Shown: positions 1 through 10,883 of the stretch, piece after piece | How the letters are laid out: each line of letters opens with the position of its first letter | How positions within the stretch are numbered: the stretch's first letter is position 1 | From: Paenarthrobacter ilicis | GTDB lineage: Bacteria > Actinomycetota > Actinomycetes > Actinomycetales > Micrococcaceae | Assembly (NCBI RefSeq): GCF_016907545.1 | Contig: NZ_JAFBCD010000001.1 | Location: 434,001 to 498,000 of the forward strand | Direction of reading: 5' to 3' | DNA length: 64,000 nt | The notes under the pieces: generated by a model | Seen by the model: the letters and a program-made list of their open reading frames with translations, nothing else | Told to the model about the DNA's origin: nothing | Databases searched by the model: none | Position numbers and translations under genes: made by a program

Positions 1-551
1 GTGCCGATTCCGCGGACCAGGAGTTGATACACGAAGGCGGCTTCGTTGGACGTGCGCCCGGAGGTGTAGAACACCGCCTGGTCCGGGTTGTCCAGGCCCC
101 GGAGTTCGTCGGCCATGAGGGCGTAGGCGTCGTCCCACGCAATGGGCTTGTAGTGGGTGGCGCCCTCGTCCAGGAACATCGGGTGGGTCAGCCGGCCCTG
201 TTGTCCCAGCCAGTAATCGTCACGGGTCTTGAGGTCCGCCACGGAGTGGTGTGCGAAAAATTCGGGGGTAACCCTGCGCCGGGTGGCTTCCTCCGCCACG
301 GCTTTGGCCCCGTTTTCGCAGAACTCCGCCGCGTTGCGCTTCTCATGTTCGGGCCACGCACAGCCCATGCAGTCAAAGCCGTCCAGCTGGTTGACCGCAA
401 GCAGGGTCTGGACGCTGCGCACCGGCCCCATCTGCTCCAGTGAGATTTTCAACGCGTTGGCAACAGCGGGGATACCCACCGCCTTGGTCTTCGGTTTGCT
501 GACGGTGAGCTTTGACTCGTCGATGTTCTCGCGTGGAGCTTTGGAATGCAT
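1..551 (-). CDS. FdhF/YdeP-family molybdopterin oxidoreductase, N-terminal part only (cut by window edge)
   Basis: The minus strand is open from an ATG at 551 to the window edge, giving about 183 residues without a stop. The reading begins MHSKAPRENIDESKL and contains DGFDCMGCAWPEH (Cys-rich stretch), followed by KPIAWDDAYALMADEL and AVFYTSGRTSNEAAF. This is the arrangement seen in FdhF/YdeP-type formate dehydrogenase alpha-subunit-like proteins of the MopB superfamily. An AAGGG-like ribosome site lies a few bases before the ATG. It follows the folD-like gene by 10 nt on the same strand and so is probably the last gene of the purU-dmgO-fchA-folD operon. Inference: it may oxidise the formate released by PurU. 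YdeP-family members do not all have proven formate dehydrogenase activity, and the catalytic part is outside the window. Confidence 0.8.
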   Translation of the reverse strand, partial: MHSKAPRENIDESKLTVSKPKTKAVGIPAVANALKISLEQMGPVRSVQTLLAVNQLDGFDCMGCAWPEHEKRNAAEFCENGAKAVAEEATRRRVTPEFFAHHSVADLKTRDDYWLGQQGRLTHPMFLDEGATHYKPIAWDDAYALMADELRGLDNPDQAVFYTSGRTSNEAAFVYQLLVRGIG

Positions 552-561
552 GGGAGACCCT

Positions 562-1485
562 TCAGATCCGGGAAGTGGAAGCGGCCAGCAACCCGCTGCG
601 GGACTGCTGCCGGGCGGCTTCCACGGTGTGCAGGAGCAGGAGCGCGGTGGTGACCGAACCAACCCCGCCGGGAACCGGCGACAATCCAGCGGCCGCCCCG
701 GTGACGCTTGCCTCGTCCACGTCCCCCACCAGGGAACCGTCGGGCAGGACATTGGTGCCGACGTCCACCACCACCGTATGGGACGAGACGTGGCTGCCGT
801 TGAGCAGCCCGGTCCGCCCTGCCGCCACCACCACGACGTCGGCCGGTTTGGTATGGCGCGCCAGGTCACCTGTCTTGGAGTGGCACATGGTGACCGTTGC
901 GTCCTTGGCCAGCAGCAGCAGGGACAGCGGCTTGCCCACCACGGCGGAGCGTCCGACGACGGCAACGTCCTTTCCAGCCACCGGAACCGTGTAGTGGTCC
1001 AACAGTTCCACCACGGCCCGCGCTGTGGCGGGCGCGAAGGCAGGCTGGCCCACTGCCAGCCGGCCCAGGCTCAGCGGGTTGGCGCCGTCGATGTCCTTCT
1101 CCGGAGCGATGAGTCCCACCAGCCTTTCGGCTGCCACGCCGGAGGGGAGCGGGGTCTGCAGAATGATGCCGTTGACGGACGGATCCGAGCCAAGGTCCCG
1201 GAGCACGCCCGCAATCGCCTCTTCAGTGGCATCCGGGCCAAGATCGATAATCCTGCAATCAATCCCTATGCGCTCTGCTGAACGTTCGATCGAACCGACA
1301 TACCAGAGTGTCGACTCGTCGCCCGTGGCCACCACAACGGCCAGGGCAGTGCGCTGCCCTTTCCGGTCCGGATTCCCGGCATCCAGCAGGTCCAGGGTGC
1401 GCTGCTTGATGACCGACGCCAACTCTTTGCCTGACAGCACCGCAGTGTCCGTCCTGGAAGGATCCACAGCATTCACAGCGTTCAC
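562..1485 (-). CDS. folD: FolD-like methylenetetrahydrofolate dehydrogenase with the catalytic Lys replaced
   Basis: The 307-residue protein has the FolD fold markers: GIILQTPLP (residues 107-115, Gln110), PEKDIDG (Asp133), GRSAVVGKP in the NADP Rossmann domain, and PVPGGVGSVT near the C terminus. The YVxxK motif of bifunctional dehydrogenase/cyclohydrolases reads YVGSI here, so the expected lysine is Ile66. Studies of the human and E. coli family link that lysine to cyclohydrolase activity, so this protein may be a dehydrogenase only. A GTG start at 1485 overlaps the fchA stop by 4 bp and has AAAGGA seven bases upstream. Its partner for the hydrolysis step is probably the coupled cyclohydrolase gene just upstream. 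Likely role: oxidise the 5,10-methylene-THF made by dimethylglycine oxidase. Confidence 0.9.
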   Translation of the reverse strand: MNAVNAVDPSRTDTAVLSGKELASVIKQRTLDLLDAGNPDRKGQRTALAVVVATGDESTLWYVGSIERSAERIGIDCRIIDLGPDATEEAIAGVLRDLGSDPSVNGIILQTPLPSGVAAERLVGLIAPEKDIDGANPLSLGRLAVGQPAFAPATARAVVELLDHYTVPVAGKDVAVVGRSAVVGKPLSLLLLAKDATVTMCHSKTGDLARHTKPADVVVVAAGRTGLLNGSHVSSHTVVVDVGTNVLPDGSLVGDVDEASVTGAAAGLSPVPGGVGSVTTALLLLHTVEAARQQSRSGLLAASTSRI

Positions 1486-2108
1486 GCCAGGATCCTTTCG
1501 CGGACCCGGGCCGCCAGGGAATCCGCGCCGGAGACCACTTTCTCCCCCAGGCCGTCGGTCTGTCCCGCCAGGCGGGCACGGGCCTCAACGTCCTTGATCG
1601 CCACAACGTTGATGTCAATATTGACCCGGGCCGTGGTGGCCGCCGCTCGTGCAGCGTCCGCGGCAGCCGCGACGTCGCTGATGACGTTGGGATTGGCGAT
1701 CTCGAAGAGCTCCGTGGCCAGCTCCACAACTTCCCCGGCCAGCCCGATCAGCTGGGCAGGTGTCTGCGCTGCCTGGACCAAAGCATCACGGATGCCCGCA
1801 GCACGGGCAGCCTTGAGCTCCTCGGTTCCGGAGGGCAGCTTGTAGGAATCGATGACGCCCTGGAAAGCGCGCTCATCGGCGTCGGCCAACTCCAGCGCCG
1901 CTGCAACCAACCGGTCCGCGGCGAGGGTGATGTGGCCAACGAGGTCCGCATGCTGCTCATAGGCCGCTCCCGTGCTGTACCGGGCCACCATGGCTACCAA
2001 GGCTGCGCCCTGGGCTGCGTGAAGTGCTGCCGCTGCGCCGCCACCGGGTGTGGGCTGGCGGGCAGCAAGCCGTGCAAGGTAATCGCTGATTGTCTCTGAA
2101 CTGATCAT
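1482..2108 (-). CDS. fchA: FchA/FTCD_C-type methenyl-THF cyclohydrolase (cyclodeaminase family)
   Basis: This 208-residue, mostly helical protein shows PTPGGGAAAALHAAQGAAL (residues 19-37) and a following AMVARYSTG, then DADERAF and NPNVISD, which are landmarks of the formimidoyl-THF cyclodeaminase/cyclohydrolase fold (FTCD C-terminal domain, Fch, FchA). Members convert 5,10-methenyl-THF to 10-formyl-THF or release ammonia from formimino-THF. No histidine-utilisation gene is nearby. Its neighbours are dimethylglycine oxidase and a FolD that has lost the cyclohydrolase lysine, so cyclohydrolase is the better guess. The gene starts 36 nt after dmgO, and its stop overlaps the folD-like start by 4 bp, implying translational coupling. 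The ribosome-binding site is weak. Confidence 0.85.
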   Translation of the reverse strand: MISSETISDYLARLAARQPTPGGGAAAALHAAQGAALVAMVARYSTGAAYEQHADLVGHITLAADRLVAAALELADADERAFQGVIDSYKLPSGTEELKAARAAGIRDALVQAAQTPAQLIGLAGEVVELATELFEIANPNVISDVAAAADAARAAATTARVNIDINVVAIKDVEARARLAGQTDGLGEKVVSGADSLAARVRERILA

Positions 2109-2144
2109 GTCTATGCCTGCGCTGGCTTCCGCACGGTCCCCGGC

Positions 2145-4685
<2,541 letters not shown>

Positions 4686-5615
4686 TTAGCGGAAAACCAC
4701 GGTGCTGGTCTGATCCAGCAGTACGCGGTGTTCGCAATGCCACTTGACGGCGCGGGACAACGCCAGGGCCTCGGCGTCCTGGCCCACAGTGGAGAGCGTA
4801 GTGGGGCCGTAGCTGTGGTCCACGCGGATCACTTCCTGCTCAATGATGGGCCCCTCGTCCAGGTCAGCGGTGACGTAGTGGGCAGTGGCGCCCACCAGCT
4901 TCACGCCGCGGTCGTAGGCCTGGTGGTAGGGGCGTGCGCCCTTGAATCCCGGCAGGAACGAGTGGTGGATGTTGATGGCCCGCCCTTCCAATGCCCTGCA
5001 CAGGTCATCGGAGAGCACCTGCATGTAGCGGGCCAGGACCACCAGGTCCACGTTGTACTCCTCCACAAGGTCCAGCAGCTTCTGCTCGGCCTGGGCTTTG
5101 GTGTCAGCCGTTACCGGGATGTGGATGAACGGAAGTCCGGCGGCCTCGGCCATGGCACGGTGGGTCTCGTGGTTCGAGGCCACTGCCACGAGGTCCCCGC
5201 CAAGGCTCCCGCCGCGCCAACGGAAAATAAGATCGTTGAGGCAGTGGCCGAACTTGGAGACCATCACCAGGACACGCTTCTTGGTTTGGTCGTGGAAGCT
5301 GAACTTCATGTCGAAGCGCTCAGCAATCGCGCTGAATTCTTCTTCGAGGCGCTCCGGCGTGAAGTCCGGGGAGCCGGAAAACGCAGTACGGAGGTGCAGG
5401 GTCTGGCGGATGCCGTCGTCGAACTGCTGGTGCTCATCAATATTGAAGCCGCGATCGAACAGGAAAGTGGTGACGGCCTGGACGATTCCGGCGCGTTCGA
5501 CGCACGACAATGTGAGCACGAACTTCCGGTCCTGCTGTTCCTGGCTGGCCTGCTCTTCATTGAGCCCGTCCGGCCGGGGAAGTGTGGTTGTGGGGTGTGA
5601 TGCCATGAGGGTCAC
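4686..5615 (-). CDS. purU: Formyltetrahydrofolate deformylase
   Basis: The protein has an N-terminal ACT domain (RKFVLTLSCVERAGIVQAV, about residues 30-100) and a C-terminal formyltransferase-fold hydrolase domain with INIHHSFLPGFKGARPYH and DLDEGPIIEQ. These hold the Asn-His-Asp set of 10-formyl-THF hydrolases. PurU splits 10-formyl-THF into THF and formate. Two starts are possible. The GTG at 5615 has GGGAGG four bases upstream, while the ATG at 5606 is 13 bases from it, so I favour the GTG (309 aa). It is the first gene of the minus-strand operon and is divergent from a GntR gene. Here its role is probably to recycle THF during methyl-group catabolism rather than to feed purine synthesis. 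Confidence 0.95.
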   Translation of the reverse strand: MTLMASHPTTTLPRPDGLNEEQASQEQQDRKFVLTLSCVERAGIVQAVTTFLFDRGFNIDEHQQFDDGIRQTLHLRTAFSGSPDFTPERLEEEFSAIAERFDMKFSFHDQTKKRVLVMVSKFGHCLNDLIFRWRGGSLGGDLVAVASNHETHRAMAEAAGLPFIHIPVTADTKAQAEQKLLDLVEEYNVDLVVLARYMQVLSDDLCRALEGRAINIHHSFLPGFKGARPYHQAYDRGVKLVGATAHYVTADLDEGPIIEQEVIRVDHSYGPTTLSTVGQDAEALALSRAVKWHCEHRVLLDQTSTVVFR

Positions 5616-5621
5616 GCTTCC

Positions 5622-5662
5622 TCCCTAGATATATTCCTACGTTATCGACTGATATATTAGGA
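5622..5662. promoter_or_regulatory. Imperfect inverted repeat, likely GntR operator
   Basis: Between purU and the GntR gene, TCCCTAGATATAT (5622-5634) faces GATATATTAGGA (5651-5662). The arms are imperfectly inverted about an AT-rich centre and also share the direct element GATATATT. FadR/FCD regulators commonly bind such sites in divergent promoters. The site would also cover the purU leader. Confidence 0.45.
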
Positions 5663-5675
5663 TTGGGAATCAGCG

Positions 5676-5681
5676 TATACT
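5676..5681 (+). promoter_or_regulatory. Candidate -10 element of the GntR gene
   Basis: TATACT at 5676-5681 is a five-of-six match to the -10 consensus, with the inverted repeat just upstream. It lies inside the longest open frame of the GntR gene, which argues that translation starts further downstream. Confidence 0.35.
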
Positions 5682-5734
5682 GGTCCCCAGACGAGGTCAA
5701 TAGATTTCCGGACGTGGGGCAGGATGTGGTCACC

Positions 5735-6415
5735 GTGGTGTTTGAAACTCTGGCGCAGGTAGAGGATGCCGGCAGGAAATCCCTTGCTGATACCGCCTAC
5801 GAGCGGCTGCGGGACCGGCTCCTCATGCTGGATATCAAGCCCGGCGACCTCCTGAACGACGAACAGCTGGCCAGGGAACTCGGCATTGGGCGGACCCCGG
5901 TGCGGGAAGCCCTGAAGCGGCTGGAGCTGGACCGCCTTGTTGTCACCTACTCCCGCAGGGGGACGTTTGCCACCAGGGTGGAGGTGACGGACCTGGCGTT
6001 CATCTCCGAGATCCGGACGCAGTTGGAACCCTTGGCGGCCGCCCGCGCTGCACGCGTGGCGTCCCCCGCCACGCGGCAGAAGCTTCGGGAGGTGATGGCC
6101 GCCGTCGAGGACTTTGACGTCAGCAAGGCGACGGTGGTGGAGACCCTCCGCCTGGATGCCAGCGTCCATCAGGGGATCTACGCCGCCGCAGCCAACCCCC
6201 ACCTGGAAGATACCCTGATCCGCTACGACAACCTGGCCACGCGCATCTGGTGCCTGGTGTTGGACCGTCTTCCCAACCTGGAGCACCACGTCCGTGAGCA
6301 CCTGGACCTTCTCCGGGCAGTGATCGACGGCGACGAGGAGAAGGCTGCGGAATTGGCGCGGGACCACGTGACCGGTTTTGAGCGGGCCGTACGCCAGGCG
6401 CTGTTCGCCGCATAA
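5735..6415 (+). CDS. GntR/FadR-subfamily (FCD) transcriptional regulator
   Basis: An N-terminal winged helix (ADTAYERLRDRLLMLDIKPG, then LARELGIGRTPVREALKRLE) is followed by an all-helical FCD ligand domain with DASVHQGIYAAAANPHL and EHLDLLRAVIDGD, whose histidines could bind a metal. The frame is open from a TTG at 5663, but a -10-like TATACT lies at 5676. The start is therefore more likely a GTG at 5726 or 5735; 5735 (226 aa) has AGGA about ten bases upstream. It is divergent from purU and the dimethylglycine oxidase operon and is probably its regulator. The effector is unknown; an operon metabolite such as dimethylglycine, sarcosine or glycine is a guess. Confidence 0.88.
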   Translation: MVFETLAQVEDAGRKSLADTAYERLRDRLLMLDIKPGDLLNDEQLARELGIGRTPVREALKRLELDRLVVTYSRRGTFATRVEVTDLAFISEIRTQLEPLAAARAARVASPATRQKLREVMAAVEDFDVSKATVVETLRLDASVHQGIYAAAANPHLEDTLIRYDNLATRIWCLVLDRLPNLEHHVREHLDLLRAVIDGDEEKAAELARDHVTGFERAVRQALFAA

Positions 6416-6455
6416 GTCACTGCCCGGGATCCTCCCCAGGGAATCCAGGCGTTGC

Positions 6456-7415
6456 CTAGGGACCCCAGACCCTTCTCTCCAGAAAGTCGTCGCTGGGCCG
6501 CGCGGTCAGGATGCGTTGCGCGTTGGCCTGCAGGATGCCCAGGGATTCCTGGATCAGCGGGGATGAGATGCTGCCCCTCCTGGCGGCGGCCACAATCCGG
6601 CGCGCAGGTTTTCCCTTCCCGGTGAGGCGGAGCCGGACCACATTCTCGGCATTGTGCAGCGGCGCCAGGCGTGGCAGCAGGCCAACACCCAGGCCCGCGC
6701 CCACAAAGGCGATCTGGGTCTCCCACTCCACGGCCTCATGCGCTATCCGGGGCGTAACGCCCACCGCGGTGAATGCTGCCGTGAACAGGGAATGGTAGGT
6801 GGAGCCGGCCGCTTCGGTAATCCACGGCTCCGAAGCCAGTTCCTCCAGCGTCACCGATTCCCGTGCAGCCAGCGGGTGGTCGCCGGGAATGATGACGTCC
6901 AGCGGATCGTCCAGGAGGACGGTTTGTTCGAACCGGGGATCGTCTTCAACGTGCGCATCCGACTGCATGGCAACAATCACGGCAAGGTCGATGCGCTCAG
7001 CCACCAATAGATCGAAACACCGGGACGGGTTGGCCTCCAGCACCTGCACCTCCAGCTGGGGCCGCGTGGTGCGCAAAGCGGCGGCGAGGGGCGCCAGCAA
7101 CTGGGCTGCCGCCGTCGAGAACCCGCCCAGGCCAAACCGCGACTGAACCTGGTCCCCGGCTTCCATGGCGTTGGCCTTCAAGGTCTCCCACTCGGTGATC
7201 AAGGCGTCCGAGCCGGCCACCAGGAAGCGTCCCGTGGCGGTGAGGCGAACCCCGCGGCCGTCCTTGGTGAGCAGCTGCATTCCGAGCATGCGCTGGAGTT
7301 CCCGCAACTGCGCGGAGACTGCGGAGGGCGAGTATCCGGTGAGTTCGGCGGTGGCCCCCACAGTGCCGCAGCGCGCGAATACGCGGAGGGTAATGAGCCG
7401 TGGATCGATCATCAT
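6456..7415 (-). CDS. LysR-family transcriptional regulator
   Basis: The 319-residue protein has a LysR helix-turn-helix at the N terminus (LRVFARCGTVGATAELTGYSP, with SAVSAQLRELQRMLG following) and a periplasmic-binding-like effector domain (FSTAAAQLLAPLAAAL; IDLAVIVAM; GAGLGVGLLPRLA). It is transcribed away from the Rieske oxygenase gene and shares a 167-bp intergenic space with it, the usual layout for a LysR activator of the divergent operon. The genes around it suggest control of glycine-betaine demethylation. The 3' end faces the GntR gene. Specificity is not visible in the sequence. Confidence 0.9.
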   Translation of the reverse strand: MMIDPRLITLRVFARCGTVGATAELTGYSPSAVSAQLRELQRMLGMQLLTKDGRGVRLTATGRFLVAGSDALITEWETLKANAMEAGDQVQSRFGLGGFSTAAAQLLAPLAAALRTTRPQLEVQVLEANPSRCFDLLVAERIDLAVIVAMQSDAHVEDDPRFEQTVLLDDPLDVIIPGDHPLAARESVTLEELASEPWITEAAGSTYHSLFTAAFTAVGVTPRIAHEAVEWETQIAFVGAGLGVGLLPRLAPLHNAENVVRLRLTGKGKPARRIVAAARRGSISSPLIQESLGILQANAQRILTARPSDDFLERRVWGP

Positions 7416-7420
7416 CCAAT

Positions 7421-7439
7421 CATGCAGGGAAAGTGCATG
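7421..7439. promoter_or_regulatory. LysR-type inverted repeat upstream of gbcA
   Basis: CATGCA (7421-7426) and TGCATG (7434-7439) are perfect inverted arms separated by GGGAAAG. The site lies a few bases before the LysR start codon, as expected for an autoregulatory LysR recognition site. Confidence 0.45.
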
Positions 7440-7582
7440 GTTATCTCCAATATGTTGCGCTTTTGTTGCAGCGGGCGGATCCCTAATCTCGAACTACGAA
7501 GACTTCGATCACGCCGGGTGCGATGATGCGCCGGCGATCCCCCAATGAATGCACACCTACCCCAGCCTCCCGGGAGGAACCC

Positions 7583-8887
7583 ATGACTGCTCCAGTGAAC
7601 GTCGCCCCCACTCAACGGGGAAAATTGAAATCATCTGTCCCCGCAGAGCAGATGGCGGAGATCAACGATCTCTTTGACTTCAGGCGCAAGGGTTACTCCC
7701 TGGATGCGCCGTTCTATACGGACCCCACCGTCTTTGGGGTCGACATGCAGGCCATCTTTGGCCAGCACTGGATCTTCGCCGGAAGCATCGCCGAGCTTCC
7801 CGAGCCGGGCGACTACATCACCGTGAATTACGGGCCCTACTCCCTGATTGTTTTGCGCAACGACGACGGCGGGGTCAACGTACTCCACAATGTGTGCCGT
7901 CACCGTGGTGCCCGCGTACTCACGGAATCCACGGGATCAACAGGAAACCTGGTGTGCGGCTACCACTCGTGGACTTACGCTCCCAGCGGCGACCTGATCC
8001 ACGCCTCGGCGCCGGGGGAGACCACGTTCGACAAGGGATGTTTCGGCCTCAAGCGCGCCCACAGCCGCACTGTTGCCGGCCTCATCTTCGTGTGCGTCGC
8101 CGACGAGCCGCCCGCCGACTTTGATGAAACAGCCAAGATCTTCGAGCCCTACCTTGCGCCGCACGACCTCGCCAAAACCAAGATTGCCTACCAGCAGAAC
8201 ATTGTTGAAGAAGGCAACTGGAAGCTGGTCATGGAGAACAACCGTGAGTGCTACCACTGCGATGGCCACCCGGAACTCGCCTGCTCGCTCTTCCCCACCT
8301 GGGGCCTCACCGAAGGGCTGATCCCCACCCATCTGGAGGAAGTCTGGGAACGCAACAAGCAAGCCCAGTCCTCCCTGGAAGAGCGCTGCCGCCGCTACGG
8401 CCTTCCCTACGAGGTCGTGGAAGAACTGGACACCCGGATCGCCGGCATCCGCATTTCCCGCGAATCCCTGGACGGCGAGGGGGAGTCCTTCTCGCCGGAC
8501 GGCCGCCGGCTTTCCAAAAAACTCCTGGGCGATTTGCGGGACTTCCGGCTGGGCCGCTGCTCCATGCACCTGCAGCCCAACAGCTGGTTCCACTTCCAAA
8601 GTGACCACGTCATCACGTTTGGAGTCTTCCCCATCAACGAACACCAAACGCTGGTCCGCACCACCTGGCTGGTTGCGGACGACGCGGTGGAGGGCGTGGA
8701 TTACGACCTGGACAAGCTCACCTACACATGGAAGCAGACCAACCTCCAGGACAAGGCCTTTGTGGAGCTCTGCCAGACGGGCGCCGGAAGCCCGGCCTAC
8801 GAGCCCGGCCCGTACATGAAGAGCGAATACCAGGTTGAAGCGTTCATCAACTGGTACGTCCAGCGGGTGCAGGAGCACTTGGCATGA
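7583..8887 (+). CDS. gbcA: Rieske aromatic-ring-hydroxylating-type oxygenase alpha subunit, likely glycine betaine monooxygenase
   Basis: A Rieske [2Fe-2S] domain carries CRHRGA and CGYHSW (Cys-x-His and Cys-x2-His ligands). A catalytic domain has ENNRECYHCDGHPEL, with the histidines and bridging acid typical of the mononuclear iron site. Length (434 aa) fits GbcA/stachydrine-demethylase-type proteins that remove an N-methyl group from quaternary amines. The chosen ATG at 7583 has GGGAGG five bases upstream; the longer frame from 7523 has no such site. The reductase gene overlaps its stop by 4 bp. Dimethylglycine oxidase nearby makes glycine betaine the most likely substrate, but carnitine, choline or stachydrine cannot be excluded from sequence alone. 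Confidence 0.9.
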   Translation: MTAPVNVAPTQRGKLKSSVPAEQMAEINDLFDFRRKGYSLDAPFYTDPTVFGVDMQAIFGQHWIFAGSIAELPEPGDYITVNYGPYSLIVLRNDDGGVNVLHNVCRHRGARVLTESTGSTGNLVCGYHSWTYAPSGDLIHASAPGETTFDKGCFGLKRAHSRTVAGLIFVCVADEPPADFDETAKIFEPYLAPHDLAKTKIAYQQNIVEEGNWKLVMENNRECYHCDGHPELACSLFPTWGLTEGLIPTHLEEVWERNKQAQSSLEERCRRYGLPYEVVEELDTRIAGIRISRESLDGEGESFSPDGRRLSKKLLGDLRDFRLGRCSMHLQPNSWFHFQSDHVITFGVFPINEHQTLVRTTWLVADDAVEGVDYDLDKLTYTWKQTNLQDKAFVELCQTGAGSPAYEPGPYMKSEYQVEAFINWYVQRVQEHLA

Positions 8888-10296
8888 TGGAAGTCCTTCC
8901 TGGCACGGCAGTCCAGGAACCGCAACGAATCCTTGGGCTGGAAATGCCATGGAACCGTGTGATGGGAAGCAGCGAGGCACCTGCCCGGGCCGCCCGGGCC
9001 CTGGGCCCGTGGCATCCTCAAGAGTTCATGGCCGAATGCGTGGAGACCGTCCCGGAGGTGGGCGGCATGATGACCTTCGTGTTCCGTCGCTGCGACGGTG
9101 CTCCGTTGGCATTCCGCGCCGGGCAGTACGTCAACGTTGCCTTCCCGGTCAATGGCCCGGACCAGGATCCGGCGGACCGCAGCTACTCGCTGTCCAGTTC
9201 CCCCACCGAACCCTGGACCTTCAACATCACGGTCAAATGCGATCCCACGGGATTGGTCTCGCCGTGGGTGCACCAGAACATCAAGCCCGGCGTTGTCCTT
9301 GAAATGCTGGGTCCGGTAGGGGCGTTCCACCTGCCGGATGCGGACAGGCGCGCCCGGTACCTTCTGCTGGCCGCCGGCGCCGGGATCACCCCCATCATGT
9401 CCATGGTGCGCACCATCCACTCCTTGCCGGGACAGGCTGACGTTGTGGTGCTCTATCACGGCTCCGAGGCAGGCGGCTTCGCGTTTCACCGCGAATTGGC
9501 GTACATCGCCTCGGTGGATTCGCGCATTAAGGTCTTTTACTCCCTGGGCGACCGCAACAAACCCGATGGCTGGGAGGGCCTCAGCGGACGCCTGACAGCG
9601 GCAATGCTCGAGGAGGTGGCGCCGGATGCCAATGGGCGGCAGGTTTATGCCTGCGGACCGGAAGGCTACTTGAACAGGGCCACCGAGCTCCTGAAAAGCG
9701 TGGGCGTGGACGACACGTCCATCTACATGGAGTTCTTCACCGGGGACCGCCAAACCCTTCTGGAATACCAGTCCGAGCTTGCGCTCGCCGCTGACATCGC
9801 AGAAGAAATCGCGGAGGAAATCGCCGATTCCGCAGAGGACTATTTCGAGAGCCAGCCTGCGGCGTTTGGTCTCTACGAGCCCGGCTACGATGCCGACGGC
9901 ACCCTGGAAGCCTCCGGGCTGCCCTTGGAGGCCGCGGACGCTGAAGCGCCAACAGAGGTGTCCGACGTCGGCGCTGCCGCAGCTCCCGCTGCGGGGACCC
10001 CTGATGCGTCCACCTTCGACACCGTGGGCACCGGCAGCCTCACGCTCTCCTTCATGCGGACCGGCATCAACGTCCGGATCGATCCTTCGGAGCACATCCT
10101 GGGGGTAGCCCAGCGGGCGGGGGTCAGGATCGGTGCCAACTGCAAGGAGGGCATGTGTGGCTCCTGCAAGGTGGTCAAGGTCTCCGGAGAGATCGAGATG
10201 AACCACCAGGGCGGTATCCGCGCACGGGAGATCGAGGCCGGTAAGTTCCTTCCTTGCTGCTCCACGGCACAGACGGATCTGGTGATTGACGCCTGA
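8884..10296 (+). CDS. gbcB: Ferredoxin reductase fused to plant-type [2Fe-2S] ferredoxin, electron donor to GbcA
   Basis: The order is an FAD-binding barrel (RSYSLSSSP, about residues 100-108), an NAD-binding domain (LLLAAGAGITPIMSMV; VYACGPEGYL), then a long acidic Ala/Glu-rich linker (about 300-375) and a C-terminal ferredoxin with CKEGMCGSCKVV and a final CC pair. This is the reductase partner of two-component Rieske oxygenases. The linker is longer than I recall for Pseudomonas GbcB, and there is also an N-terminal extension of about 45 residues. It starts at ATGATG overlapping the oxygenase stop, so the two should be made together. It moves electrons from NAD(P)H to the Rieske centre. 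Confidence 0.92.
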   Translation: MMEVLPGTAVQEPQRILGLEMPWNRVMGSSEAPARAARALGPWHPQEFMAECVETVPEVGGMMTFVFRRCDGAPLAFRAGQYVNVAFPVNGPDQDPADRSYSLSSSPTEPWTFNITVKCDPTGLVSPWVHQNIKPGVVLEMLGPVGAFHLPDADRRARYLLLAAGAGITPIMSMVRTIHSLPGQADVVVLYHGSEAGGFAFHRELAYIASVDSRIKVFYSLGDRNKPDGWEGLSGRLTAAMLEEVAPDANGRQVYACGPEGYLNRATELLKSVGVDDTSIYMEFFTGDRQTLLEYQSELALAADIAEEIAEEIADSAEDYFESQPAAFGLYEPGYDADGTLEASGLPLEAADAEAPTEVSDVGAAAAPAAGTPDASTFDTVGTGSLTLSFMRTGINVRIDPSEHILGVAQRAGVRIGANCKEGMCGSCKVVKVSGEIEMNHQGGIRAREIEAGKFLPCCSTAQTDLVIDA

Positions 10297-10369
10297 CGCA
10301 GCGCAAGACCGCCCCATCCCTCCACCAAAAGTTAACCCTCCTCCGTGAGCACTTGAAGCGGATGAGGGC

Positions 10370-10375
10370 TATAGT
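10370..10375 (+). promoter_or_regulatory. Candidate -10 element for the small gene at 10443
   Basis: TATAGT lies about 68 bases before the ATG. A TTGAAG at 10353 is too close to be its -35. Only the -10 is credible. Confidence 0.25.
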
Positions 10376-10442
10376 GAGGAACTAGGACATTCGCTGATGC
10401 AGCCCGGCGGCCCCTACTTCTCTAAGAAGAGGCCCCTTAATA

Positions 10443-10790
10443 ATGACCGACACCCAGATCAGTATTTTTCTCAGTGAGTCCGTGGTGTTCGAAGACGACA
10501 CCGATAAGGGCTTGGACTTCGACACTCTCTACGGACTGTATATCAGTTGGTGCGTCCTCGGCCGCAAGGTTCCCATCCCTGACTCAGCGTTCAAAACAGC
10601 ATTGACCCTGGAAGGCTTGAAGCCGGAAAAGGATCCCACGGGCCAGCGTGTCTACGTTGGAATGACCATGGTGGGCGCGGCAGCCAGGGATTACGTGGTG
10701 AACAATGTTCCCATGTGGACGGAGACGGCCACAGCTCCGGCCCCGGTACTCCTGGGCGACCATGAGAATGCGGTGGCTTCCATCGCCTGA
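10443..10790 (+). CDS. Small conserved-looking protein with winged-helix-like core, function unknown
   Basis: The 115-residue product is not one I can name. Its core (LDFDTLYGLYISWCVLGRK, then PIPDSAFKTALTLEGLKPEK and GQRVYVGMTMVG) resembles the small winged-helix domain found at the C terminus of phage and D5-like primases, with the pattern LYxxYxxWC...F..aL...Gl.....GxRvYvG. There is no ATPase or primase domain here and no phage gene nearby. A GAAGAGG site lies about nine bases before the ATG, and a strong hairpin follows the stop. It seems to be a single-gene transcript between the betaine operon and photolyase. A DNA-binding role is only an inference. Confidence 0.65.
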   Translation: MTDTQISIFLSESVVFEDDTDKGLDFDTLYGLYISWCVLGRKVPIPDSAFKTALTLEGLKPEKDPTGQRVYVGMTMVGAAARDYVVNNVPMWTETATAPAPVLLGDHENAVASIA

Positions 10791-10810
10791 CCTTCGCTGA
10801 CAGCGGACTT

Positions 10811-10855
10811 ACAGCCCATGCCCCTAGTATTTCTTAAGGGACATGGGCTGTTTCC
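10811..10855 (+). terminator. Rho-independent terminator
   Basis: ACAGCCCATG (10811-10820) pairs with CATGGGCTGT (10842-10851); three further C-G pairs extend the stem past a bulged A. A short T-rich TTTCC follows. It ends the small gene at 10443. Confidence 0.75.
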
Positions 10856-10883
10856 GTCTCCGGGTGCCCGCTGAAAGGACAAT

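Noticed and set aside
229..1281. 350-residue plus-strand frame opposite folD and fdh
   Set aside because: It is the antisense of two recognised genes, with no homology I can see and no ribosome site.
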